Below are positions 10,521-21,106 of a stretch of 64,000 nucleotides of DNA, piece by piece. The DNA is from Protopterus annectens (Eukaryota > Chordata > Ceratodontiformes > Protopteridae), in assembly GCF_019279795.1 (NCBI RefSeq), contig NC_056725.1, positions 1,068,303,020 to 1,068,367,019 on the forward strand. Reading direction: 5' to 3'. Positions within the stretch are counted from its first letter, which is position 1. The number at the start of each line of letters is the position of its first letter. The position numbers were made by a program, and so were the translations under genes. A model generated the notes under the pieces. The model saw only the letters and a program-made list of their open reading frames with translations. It did no database searches and was not told where the DNA came from.

Positions 10521-10608
10521 ACAATATCACAGTTAAAAATCTTTAAGCACATACATATATGAGAGATAGTACAAAGATCAAAATAACAGATCTGTTAATA
10601 CAGCATGA

Positions 10609-11222
10609 ATAAAGCTCAAGGTTTAACAAAGTGGTCAAACCAAGCTAGTAAAACACCAAAAACCACTCTGAGACAATCCCTTGAATGTAGAGTGTACCAA
10701 ATAGTAAATCTTTGTAACACCGATTGTGTAAAAGTTCCTTTTATTCATAAAACCAATGTAAAATAACCATGAATTCCAAGACAGAGTTCTGTAAGCACTT
10801 TCATCTGTCCAAATGCAGACTTTATCAAAACTAATAGAACTTGTTAGTAAAACATTTAAATAGTTCCATCAATTAAGACATCATTAAAAATTAAAGTGGT
10901 AACAACTTGCAACTGAGGCTTTTTTTGTTAAAATTGGTTTTAAAGAAATATAATCATTCATGCCTGGGGGTTGACAGGCATTCAATCGAAGTTTCCATTG
11001 CAACTCACTCTTTTCAGTTATATTAGACCAATTACCCCTCTGGCTTCTTTTGAAATAATTTCTAAAATGCCAAAATGAAATCCTAAATATTTAGAATAGG
11101 TAGTAGTGTGCCTGTACAATGCATTATTAGTGTTTTGGGTGTTAACAGCGTATGTGTGTTCATAAATTATTTTCTAAGGGCTGTCTCTGTCTTCTCTATA
11201 TAAAATGCATTACACCCTTTAC
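10609..11222 (-). repeat. PLE2 downstream (3') pseudo-LTR
   Basis: It matches 14451-15081 over its whole length. Shared phrases include ataaagctcaa, gacaatcccttgaa, caccgattgtgtaaaag and gcctgggggttgacaggcat. On the minus strand it carries the C-terminal end of the nuclease frame (LQWKLRLNACQPPGMN, about 10999-10952) and the 3' untranslated end. Confidence 0.88.
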
Positions 11223-11500
11223 ACAGACACAGATATACTAAGCCACTACTGTAACAACTATCTCTTGCTAGCTGAAATGTCCTAACAGGTTCCTCTACCC
11301 AAACCTCGTTACTTTCCATAACAAAAACTCAGTAAGGACATGTACCACACAGTTTTGTACCTCTACCAGAGTTTTTCCTAAAGGGGTGCTCCAATAGATG
11401 TTTGATATTGTTACCAACCTTGAAAGAAAAATTAGGGCCCTTCCCTAACTTATCAATAATTTCTTTGTTGGTTTCCAAAATAACCTAGTACTTCTTCATG
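10945..11500 (-). pseudogene. PLE2 GIY-YIG endonuclease remnant
   Basis: Minus-strand translation shows a Cys-pair knuckle (LCGTCPY, about 11355-11335), then SGLVYLCLCKGC and NAFYIEKT (about 11255-11195). These are the GIY- and YIG-half motifs, with YIE in place of YIG. Frame breaks and stops follow, and the C-terminal part lies in the pseudo-LTR. The loss of the YIG glycine and the stops make it inactive. It lies downstream of the RT pieces, as in PLE1. Confidence 0.82.
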
Positions 11501-11567
11501 ATCTCTCTCACTTTTTATCCAAAGGACCCGTATTGGACAACCATGTTATATACTTCTTTTTTATTGT

Positions 11568-13278
11568 CTAAAGAAGTGTTCTTGCTGTTTGAATTGTCAC
11601 TAGACAGGGGGGAGGGGTTATCTCACTTGATCCTAACAAGGGTGTGTATTTTATCCCCCATCCCCCTAAAATCTCTTCTCTGGTCTGCGTGACCAGGTGG
11701 AAGTGGTAACCTCTAGCCAAAAATATATGAGTAAGTTTATCTAGCTCTGATTTCAAGTTAGTCAGTGTGGAGCACATCCTAGCCCCTCTAATCATCTGAC
11801 CCCTGATAATGTTCCTCTTAACAAAATGAGGGTGTTGACTGTTGTAACTCAAAAAGCAGTTAGAGTAGGTAGGTTTACGAAATACTGCTGATGCAAATTT
11901 TCCCAGGACACGGTCCTTAATAATTTTTACTTCTAAATAATCAATGGTCTCATAGTCAAAAACATGTGTAAATTGAAAGTAGGTAGTGACCGAATTGATA
12001 TATTCAACAAAGGCATCAGTGTTATGTCTGTCGCTCTTCCATAAAATAAATATGTCCTCCAAATATCGGACATATATTAACCAATTGTTTGTGTAACCTG
12101 AACTAAATATAAATTTTTCCTCCCATCTAGACATCACTAAATTTGCATATATGGGGGCACAACTTGCCCTCATTGCAACCCCTTTCACCCGTTTGTAAAA
12201 TGAATTCTTGAAAGTGATGAAGTTGTTATACAAAATTTGTTCCATCACTTCCATGACAAAGTTGACCATATTGTTACTCAAATTAGTGTAATGTATCAAA
12301 GCTTCATGAAAAAATTCCAAACCAACCTTGTGGGGAATAGAACCAAATAAATCTACTACATCTATAGAGAAACCTGTAGATTCATGAAAGTAGTTGGTCT
12401 TGATTTTAGTTAAAAAGTCCTATGAATACTTGAAAACATATTTGACTGATTTAATGGCGTCCTTTACTAGTCTGTCTACAAAAAACGCCAAGGGATAAAT
12501 GGAACTGTTTTGTCCTGCTACTATTAATCTGTAAGGAGGGTGGTTAATGCTCTTATGTGTCTTTGGTATTCCAAACACTGTTGGAATTACAGCAAATGTG
12601 TTTTGTAAAAAACTATATAGTCCTTCATTAATAACCCCTTGGTACAAATTGTCCTCTAGTAAAAGTTATAATCTTCTATGTGCTATGTGGATTTCATTTA
12701 AGGAAACAGGTTCATATTTTTCTTTGTCCTATAACATTAAAGTTAAGTCATTCACATAGTCCATTTTATCCCCCAGCACCACTCCTCCCCCACCCTTATC
12801 AGGTTTCATAACACGTATGTGATCAAATTCTCTTAGATTATTTAACACTTCTAATTCCTCTCTAGTTAGGTTGTAAAATGTATTTCTATCTGTCTGCTGT
12901 TGTTGATGTATCTCTTTCATACAAATTCTTTCAAAATGGGCCAACTCTGGGATTAATGGGGGGGTTGTATAAAACCTTCCTTCTAAATCCGGTGAGTCAT
13001 TGATTGTATTCACGTCCTTCTGGGATTGTTATCTGAAAGTTACATTTTCTAACAAAAAGCTTCAATTCTATCAACACATCAGAAATGTCTGGTTTGCTTG
13101 AGGGGACAAATTTGAAACCTTTTTCAAATAGTGCAAAGTGGTCCTTAGTTATAGCTTCATCAGTGTAATTAAAAATGTTAAACCCATTCAAACTTAAAAG
13201 TTTCCCTTCAAAATTAGAAATAATACAGTTGAATGGTAAATTATCTATCAATGCCTGTTCCGATTCCAGTTGTTCCAT
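11568..13278 (-). pseudogene. PLE2 reverse transcriptase remnant
   Basis: RT similarity is spread over several minus-strand frames. The order is: FEKGFKFVPSSKP (about 13125); RVMKPDKGGGGVVL (about 12810-12770); FGIPKTHKSINHPPYRLIVA (about 12580-12525); KGVAMRASCAPIYANLVM (motif B, about 12185-12130); RYLEDIFILW (motif C, about 12065); and FRKPTYSNCF (about 11885-11855). Motif C reads LED where active PLE RTs have xDD, so one catalytic aspartate has become glutamate. The pieces 12997-13278, 12729-13013, 12420-12647 and 11568-12320 are in different frames, so it cannot make a full protein. Confidence 0.87.
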
Positions 13279-13414
13279 GGGGTCCCCCTTCCTCTCTGAG
13301 GTCGACCTCTCAGTATCTGAGCTCCTACTAAAAATTTCTGCCTATTTCTACACTGGTTTAGTATTCCCTCAGACCTACGTGGAAGGGATATTCTTGCTCA
13401 AACACTTCATCCAC

Positions 13415-14379
13415 TTACGTATTCCTGAAGTCTGATTGTGAATTAAATTCTCCCCTCCTATTATCATAATTAGTAGGTCCTGTACTCAGATTTTCAGTAC
13501 CTCCCCAGTTCTTGTCCATGTCAGTTCCAAAGTAACTTTTTGGTAAGGGGTAAGCATCCTTTTGCCTGTATTGTATCTCATCACTTTTCAATTTTTTCTG
13601 TTTCCTGGCAACATTGTTTTTTACCTGTTCTTCTATGTTCACAAATATTTAGTCATACTTAGCCTCAAAATTGTTAAAACAGTCATCTTTTAAAATCTCA
13701 TCATTCAAAAGGTTCACTTCATCTAACAAAGATTTAATTTTGTTATTATTAACTTTTTGATTATAAAATGCAAGAGTTCCAAGCCATGTCTGTCGAACAT
13801 GGCTAACAATTCATCTACTTCTTGCTGTCCCACCAATAATCCGTTAGGAAATCTGCTCATTCTGAGCCACTTTGGTACTCTCTGCACCTTTATACATTCT
13901 GCAAGGTACGAGTTATCAGTCTGAATGTTACGTACCTTGCTCAATTTCAATTCTAAGTCCCGGAGTTTGTTGTAAATGTCCGCCAGTTTCTCCTTTCGAA
14001 CCTTGTTGAACAACACCAGCTCTTTGTTAATCCATTGATTGAAATGGGTGAAACGGTTACTATTTTGTGAGAAATTCTCTCTCTCACGTTGCCCACAAGG
14101 AATAGTGTCTTGAGTGGACAGCCTCGTTGTGTTCTCATTAACTGGCAGACCAGTACTGTTAATCCTGGAAGTAATAACAGTTCCAAGTTGCTTAGAGGAC
14201 CCAGGGGATCCTGGGAGTTGTAGTTTGTCTATTATTGTTTGCATTTGCTGACATTGTAAATTCAACAATTTGGTAAGCTGGTCAACTACTCCTACTTCGT
14301 TGGTACCAATAATAGCACCATTGTCAAGTCCCAAATTGGGTGTATTGTTAAACCTGTCAGCTGGAACTTTGTTGTCCAT
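13415..14379 (-). pseudogene. PLE2 N-terminal region remnant
   Basis: The minus-strand ATG at 14379 opens 218 codons (to 13723). The product has a predicted helical stretch (VDQLTKLLNLQCQQMQTI, residues about 31-48) and then SYLAECIKVQRVPKWLRM, which corresponds to the GSLERYVELDITPRGLR segment of PLE1 in the same relative place. A second frame (13642-13415) continues with basic and Asn/Gly-rich sequence. It is the counterpart of the PLE1 1162-2166 frame. No catalytic motif is visible. Confidence 0.72.
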
Positions 14380-14450
14380 TCAGACTGGTACCTAGATTCC
14401 AATTCCAGGTGCTATGTTCAGTGAAGTCTCAAACCACACAAAACAAAACT

Positions 14451-15081
14451 GATAAAGCTCAACGTGTGACAAAGTGATCAAACCAAACTAGTAAAACACC
14501 AAAAACCACTTTGAGACAATCCCTTGAACATAGAGTGTACCAAATAGTAAATCTTTGTAACACCGATTGTGTAAAAGTTCCTTTATTCATAAAACCAATG
14601 TAAAACAACCATGAATTCCAAGACAGAGTTTGGTAAGAGCTTTCATCTGTCCAAATGCATACTTTATCAAAACCAATAGAACTTGTTAGTAAAACATTTA
14701 AATAGTTCCATCAATTAAGACATCATTAAAAATTAAAGTGGTAACAATTTGCAAATGCCTATACCTTCCTATAAAACTGAGGCTTTTTCTGTTAAAATTG
14801 GTTTTAAAGAAATATAATCATTCATGCCTGGGGGTTGACAGGCATTCAATCGAAGCTGCCTTTGCAACTCACTCTTTTCAGTTCTGTTAGACCAATTACC
14901 CCTCTGGCTTCCTTTGAAATAATTTCTAAAAGGCCAAAATGAAATCCTAAATATTTAGAACAGGTAGTAGTGTGCCTGTACAATGCATTATTAGTGTTTT
15001 CAGTGTTAATAGCACATGCGTGTTCATAAATTATTTTTCTAAGGGCTCTTAATGTCTTCCCTATATAAAATGCATTACACC
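14451..15081 (-). repeat. PLE2 upstream (5') pseudo-LTR
   Basis: It is the partner of 10609-11222. The first coding ATG (14379) lies about 70 bases downstream of it on the minus strand. It ends at cattacaccc (15081), exactly where the inverted scrap begins. Confidence 0.88.
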
Positions 15082-15175
15082 CAATTAGGGGAACCTTTTA
15101 GGAAAATTCAACTAGCAAGAGGTAGTTGTTACAGTAGTGGCTTGGTATATCTCTGTGTGTGTAAAGGGTGTAATG
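15082..15175 (+). mobile_element. Inverted PLE2 nuclease scrap
   Basis: Plus-strand sequence encoding GLVYLCVCKGCN (the GIY half of the nuclease) preceded by a piece of the upstream linker. It matches the reverse complement of about 11217-11285 plus part of 11365-11385, with the bases between missing. It lies head-to-head with the pseudo-LTR that ends at 15081. Confidence 0.8.
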
Positions 15176-15500
15176 GTGTGGTGACTTTTAGTATTCTGCC
15201 ATGGTGTTTTATTATTCTAGATAAACACTTGTTTCAGTGACATGATTCAGTACACCCTGTTTGCATCTGCAAGTTTTGCAGCTTTAAAATTGCTTGCATA
15301 TTTCGATAAAGAATAGTAGAGTATGGCACAAGCCAATTAATTGGGTTACTCCCATGTGCATTCCCATTGTGGATTTCCAGTGCCTGTACTGCTTCACTTG
15401 GCTAAATTGCTTATATCTCTGTCTTCAGATAGTACCCAAGGTTCAACTTTTACACCAGTGACAGATATCTTGGACCCATCCTCCTTTTACTCCTCTTAGG
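15176..15500. other. No recognisable feature
   Basis: Sequence between the PLE2 scrap and the L2-like LINE; no motif or element end seen. Confidence 0.5.
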
Positions 15501-16128
15501 GTGCTGTCTTCTAATGCAAGGTCAATCTGTAACAATACTAGGATTATCTCAGATCAATTTTAAAAAGTATCCTTGCACTCTTTACTGAGACATGGCTGCA
15601 TGTAAGCTTTGAATCATACTTGGCCTCAGCCATTCCATCTGGATTAATTTAAACTGCCATAGGAAGGGTAGGACTTGGGATGGAGTAGATACTTGTGGTG
15701 GCCCTGATCCATGGCTAGTGCAGTTTAGCTATAGTGAGACCAAAACTTTTGAACCCATTTTAGTTGCAGGAGAAAATTGTAGGTTTCTCCTTGGCTACCA
15801 TTTGTTAGGTTGTATGGGATCGTTCCTACAAGAGTTTACTGACTTCTGTCTTGACAGAGTTGTTCATCATAAGCACTTATTAGTGCTTGGTGATTTTAAC
15901 TTCTGGGTCAAGGATGATTCAAGGAGTAATGCACAAGAGCTTAACTGCATAACAAAAGGTTTTGGGTTTGCTTTGGTAATTATCTCTGTAGCACTTAAAT
16001 TAGGTCATATTTTAGAATTGTCCTTCTTGGTTTGTGTGAAGGTATTATACTTGGTGTTGAAGCCAGTCTTCTGGTATAGTCACTTCTTGGTTCACTTTGT
16101 CCTGAAACAGCTCCTCCTGTCTTAAAAT

Positions 16129-16130
<2 letters not shown>

Positions 16131-16160
<30 letters not shown>
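16131..16160. repeat. A30 homopolymer
   Basis: Thirty A bases in a row inside the L2-like region. This may mark the tail of a small retroposed insert, but no insert could be delimited. Confidence 0.9.
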
Positions 16161-16161
<1 letters not shown>

Positions 16162-16824
16162 ATTGACCTTATGAGAATCTATTGCCCACTTATTCTGCAA
16201 CAAGGCAGTTGATATAACATATACTCAGCCATCACTGGACCTCATGCCCACTGCTTTAATTATGGTGAGCTCATGAATATTGTCTCAGGTATAGTACCAA
16301 CAAACTGCTGATTGGATCTTTGCTGGTTGTGATTAGTCTGGATGCTTTGGGATGAATGAAAAATGCTTCCAAATTTCTAACACTCCATTTTTAGGTAAGG
16401 TATTTGAGATGGTTGTCTTCAGCCTCACGATAAAGTGATGAGATCACAAAAACTTTTTTGTTTCAGGTTTTACACTCAACCCAGCACTGAAACTGCTCTT
16501 GTTAGCCTTAGTATCTGTCTTCCTAGATCTCTTGGCAACATTTGATACTGTTGACCATGCTTTTTAATTGAGCAGTTAAAAAGGTTTCAGTACTACAGTC
16601 TTTCAGTCCTAGATTGGTTCAAATCTTATTTCTCTCACCTCTCCCAAAAAACCTTGTTCTGGACTATATTCATTTTCATCTATTCCTTTAGAATGTGAAG
16701 TACTGCAATGCTGTACTTGAAGCTCTATTTTGTAAAGGGCTTATATGGTACCATTAGGAGGTCATATTAGGATGAGGGGATTGGCATATTATTTGCAAAT
16801 AGCACTCAAATTTACATCTCTTAT

Positions 16825-16825
<1 letters not shown>

Positions 16826-16891
<66 letters not shown>
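16826..16891. repeat. (AC)n microsatellite
   Basis: About 33 AC units within the decayed L2-like LINE; the Val/Cys frame on the minus strand is an artefact. Confidence 0.95.
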
Positions 16892-16892
<1 letters not shown>

Positions 16893-17799
16893 GCTCATGA
16901 AGTTTCCCTGTCAATGATATCAAAGCCGTCCATCCCTTTATTCCTGTTAATCTGTTGAGATTGAGCACATCCAATCAATGGCAGTTCATCTTACCTTAGA
17001 GACTCCTGTGTACTTCGCCTTTCCATTTTTATCTTAGATGGTGGTAACAGACTTGATTTTGTTGACTGACAGAGTGTGTATTCTTGGAGTTTCTTGGTTT
17101 GCAGGTTGACACCTGAGGACCAGGTATCACCTGCTATAAAATCATCATATTATTAAGCTCTCCTTGCCTCAAGTTCATCTCTTTCTATCAGTTTATGGAA
17201 TAGTCTCTACCAGGTTAGATTCTCACAGTGCTCTTTCACTTGTACTTCCAGCCCTGAAGTGGACCATTCGCAGATGGTGCACAACTCTGCTGCTAGACTA
17301 CTAAGTGGTACTGCCAACTTATTAACCCTGGGCTCTACAGCTTTCATCAGCTACTAGCTTGGATCAGAATTATTTGCAATATTCTGTTGTTAGTATATTT
17401 GTCCATTTATGACTTGGGTATCATCTATGTGAATGATTTTGTGGTACCACATAGACTTGAGAACTCCTTTGTGTTTCTTTTTCTTTTAGGTTCACCTCCT
17501 ATGGAATTTACTACATCTGTGGCTTCAGCAGTGCCTGTCTTTGGCTGGCTTGCATAGGTGTCTTAAACATCTCACTTTTGAGACTACTTACAAAGGATGG
17601 GATGAGTTGTGCTGATTGTGTTTTGTTATTTTAACATTCTTATGTGATTTTATTAATTTCATAAGTTCATATGTACTTATTAGTCTATTAATATGTGAGG
17701 ATCTTAAGAAGCTAGCCCTGAATTCCCATAGTAATTATTAACCCTTATATTTTGCAATATGAATATCCAGAGATGAGCTGCACAAGTATATCTACATGT

Positions 17800-20560
17800 T
17801 TTCTCTACCCATGAGAGCCATTGGTGGTAAACCAGGGGTGGATTTCATGTTATGTATCCATTCATCTGTTACATTGAATACATGTAAGAGAAGCTCCCTG
17901 TTTTATGTGGAGGGGAACACATTTTCATAAAAGTGGTATTCTCTGTGATATATACCTATTCCTCAAACATGTTCTGTTAATCTTGTAAAAGATTGTGGTC
18001 CCCTAAGCAGGAGTTTCTGATATCATTGGACTTCTGAATGTGTAATAGGTCTGACAGAACAGGGTCTCTTGAGGTTTTCTTGAGGCACTATAAGTGAGGC
18101 AGATGTCACCAATCAATAGTCTGTATGATGCTGGGAAGAGAGACAAGGATTTGAGATGTTCTGTTTAGTTTTTAGGATTTAGGACCTTGACTGCTTTAGT
18201 GATAAAGCATTGTGGCCATTCCAGTTATAACAAGGTGTTTGGACAGGTACAAGGTAAAGGGGCATTATACTCAATGATTAGCCCAATGAGTACCGAATAG
18301 AGAGCAAAAAATGATATCCTTGGATCTGGATGCCAAACCCTTCAATATAAGCTGTGCAATGAAAAAGGTTCTTACAATAATGGATAAGTGGTGATCAAAG
18401 AACAGTTCACTGCCAATATAGGTTCCTAGATCTTTAAGTACAGAACCAATTTTTAGGAGAGTCTTGTCAATGTGGCAGTTAAAAGGGAGTCATGCTTGTC
18501 AGAAGATATTATACATTTCTGGGAATTTTGTGTCAGTTCATGGTTTTGGCACCAACTATTTGTTTAGAACAGACTCACTTGTAGGATTGTGGTGTCCTCT
18601 GGGGAGTTTATGATCACACTGAGTTTGCAGTCATCTGCAAACTTGTTCAGCCACAATCCCCTAACAGAAGTTTTGACTCTCAAGAAGTAAATGCTAAAGA
18701 GAAGTGTCCCAATGACTGAATGCTGGAGTATTCCACTAGAGACAGTCTTTTGGAGGAGGTACAGCTGCCTAGACTTACTTTCTGTGTTTTATTGGTGAGC
18801 CAATGTGCTATTCAGTGAGTTTCCTGGACATTAAAATTTAGCTGTGAGAGTTTATTTAGGATGATTGATTGTGAGATTGTGTTGAATACCTTTGTGAGTT
18901 CCATATAGGCAATGTAAGCTGATTTTCCCTTGTCCCTTGCATCCATGACTTGTTCAAAGAAGTCAACCAGGTTAAGTAGGCAGGACTTCCCTTTGACAAA
19001 TCCAAATTGGGTTGGGGCTAGAGTTTGTAGGTCTCCTATATCTCTATTTATTAGTTACATAATCATCCTTGCCATAGACTTACAGAGGTGATTGGCCAGG
19101 CTTATGGGTCCGTAATTACCCAGATATGTTGTAGCCTTATATTTGCACAAAAGAGTGGCTGCTGCTTCTGCTGTCCTCCTTTGATTTGGCCAAAACCTAT
19201 ATTGAGGATAATGTTAAATATCCTCTGTAGTGGGACTGACAATTCATGTTTCAGGCTAGGAAGCATGCAGCGTGGTATTCTATCCAGATCCATAGACTGA
19301 TCGTATACCAGGCTGCATTGTATGTTATCCAGTCCCATAGATATAGTGTATTCTTAGGACAGGTGAGAGGGTGTAGATCTGTGTATTGATCTTAGAATAC
19401 TGGAAGGGAAATGGGTTGAAGCTGGAGCTTAATTTGTCAGCTATTAGAGTGGCTATGTCCCCTGGGCCTGAGTATGCAGTATCATTTACTGTTAGCTTGG
19501 CACAGTGCTGGGAATTATTTCTGAGATTTCTAACACAGTTAAAGAAGATTTTGTGGTTATCTTTTGCATGCGTGGCTATTTTTACTTTACATCTGGCCTT
19601 GGTTGATTTGGTCAGGATGCAGAGCTCCTGTTTTAGTTTAGCAAGAATATTTTAGCTTCTTGAGAGTTAGCTTTATTTTTGAGTGCAATCATTTTTTCTT
19701 TTATTACATATCCTGTTTCTATTAGGATTCTATCACTGGGGTTGTATTTTTGAATTTTGCATTATATGTATTTATTTCTTAGGAAGCAACAGATGAATCA
19801 TTGCAACCATTTGTTTATGCATAGAACTTGGCACTAAAGGATTCTGCATAAGCAGTGAGATCATCAAGGTGAAAATGTTATTTGAATTTAGTTAGGACAT
19901 CTGAATACTAAAGTACTGGAGATATTTCAGGCCTCAGTCTTAAGGGGAATGTGACTGATGTGTGGTCCAGTTTGACCAGTGACAGGTTACAATATGTAGG
20001 CAGCAGAGCTGTCCCATAATGTTAAAGACCAAGTCCAAGATGTTATCTCCCCTGGTTGGGGTGTAACATGTTTGAGGATGTATAAATCTCCCAATTGATG
20101 ATGGAAAAGCTAAGTCTCCTAGTAGAATGATGTTTGGCTAAATACATAGGGATTCCATAATAGTTAGATAGGAGCTATTGGTAGAGGGGGACATAGAGGA
20201 GATCCTGCAGTTAGCTGTCATGTTCTAAAGGGTTTTACTTATTTTAAGTTGGTCATGAAAGAATTCCAAGTCATTATTTAGTGTCTTACGTCTAATGTGA
20301 TGGGCCTGCATAACAGATCGGCATTGAAGATCTCTACTGATGGAGTGCTTTCACTGGTTTTGAACCATGTTTGTTTGACAATGAGTATATCTACTTTTCC
20401 CAGAGAAAACAGTGCTTGTAGGGTGTGAATTTTTTTTAGGCTCCTAGCATTAAGCATTAATACTTCAATGTTGCCCTATTGTCACTTATTACATGTATCT
20501 GTGTTGTTACGTTTATTAACTGTAGTCAGTGTTTTCTTGATAAAATATCTAAACAAATGT
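17800..20560 (-). pseudogene. CR1 LINE, very old copy (copy A)
   Basis: Read on the minus strand, this follows the CR1 ORF2 of the copies at 21-24 kb and 50-53 kb at clearly lower identity. Recognisable points are: the NARSL start near 20450; the TWFKTSES endonuclease phrase near 20370; RT phrases LAPTQFGFVKGKSCLLNLV (about 19020-18965); the strand with LTKVFNTI (about 18890); and the C-terminal region near 17850-18200. The 3' tail is lost or unrecognisable. It is riddled with stops. ORF1 was not found. Confidence 0.8.
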
Positions 20561-21106
20561 AAAGTTGAACTATTTGAACACAGTTGTCAGGGATATTATG
20601 TACATGCCTGTCATGCATGGAGAACAGTATGCTACATGCAGTGATATTTTTCTACAGGATTTACTCTCAGACCATGCTTTCTCAGATGGAGATGAGTACT
20701 GCAACAAGGCCTTATGTAATCTTGCAGTTGTTATATCCCTCTGGGAATGTTTGCAGGAAAGTTTGTTAAAGGCTACATAATCTACTATGACTGAACTGGA
20801 ATATTTCATTTTTGTCATTATAATTCTGACCTCACAAACTGAGATACTCACAGTCAAGTCTGCATTGTTCTGCTTTTAATAAGAATAATCATCGGTATCC
20901 CAGGGGAGGTGGTAATAGCCTTGTTATAGCTGTAAAGATGCTTTTTGAATCTCACATCACAACTTATGCACAGGATTTTCTGTGCAAGTTGTCATAGGTT
21001 CATAGGTTCATAGGTTCATACTAGGCTATCTGCCCGAGGGCATTTATAAGCCTAGCCCATTGTTTTGTGGCTTACGCCACCCCTTTAGTATGGGGAACTA
21101 TACCCA

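Larger units (their letters stand above)
10609..15081 (-). mobile_element. PLE2: older Penelope-like element with both pseudo-LTRs
   Basis: This is a second PLE, read on the minus strand. Its two pseudo-LTRs (10609-11222 and 14451-15081) enclose an N-terminal frame, RT pieces and a GIY-YIG piece in the expected order. Many stops and frame changes show it is dead. The pseudo-LTRs differ by scattered substitutions plus a roughly 25-base length difference near 14756, so this element is clearly older than PLE1. At its 5' side (about 15082) the sequence switches to an inverted scrap of its own nuclease region. Confidence 0.9.
15500..17620 (+). pseudogene. Decayed L2-like LINE
   Basis: Scattered plus-strand similarities follow LINE ORF2 order. 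An endonuclease start (ALFTETWL) lies near 15580 and LLVLGDFNFWVKDD, the conserved GDFN block, near 15880-15915. The RT motif A-like segment FLDLLATFDTVDHAF is near 16520-16565. The C-terminal phrase QMVHNSAARLLSG is near 17270-17310, with the LHQLL-type segment after it. The GDFN context and the NSAARLL phrase are typical of vertebrate L2-type elements, not of the CR1 family elsewhere in the window. Stops and indels are everywhere, and it contains an A30 tract and an (AC)n tract. Confidence 0.72.

Noticed and set aside
15718-16125. 135-codon plus-strand frame as an independent gene
   Set aside because: It is the endonuclease part of the decayed L2-like LINE (GDFNFWVKDD).
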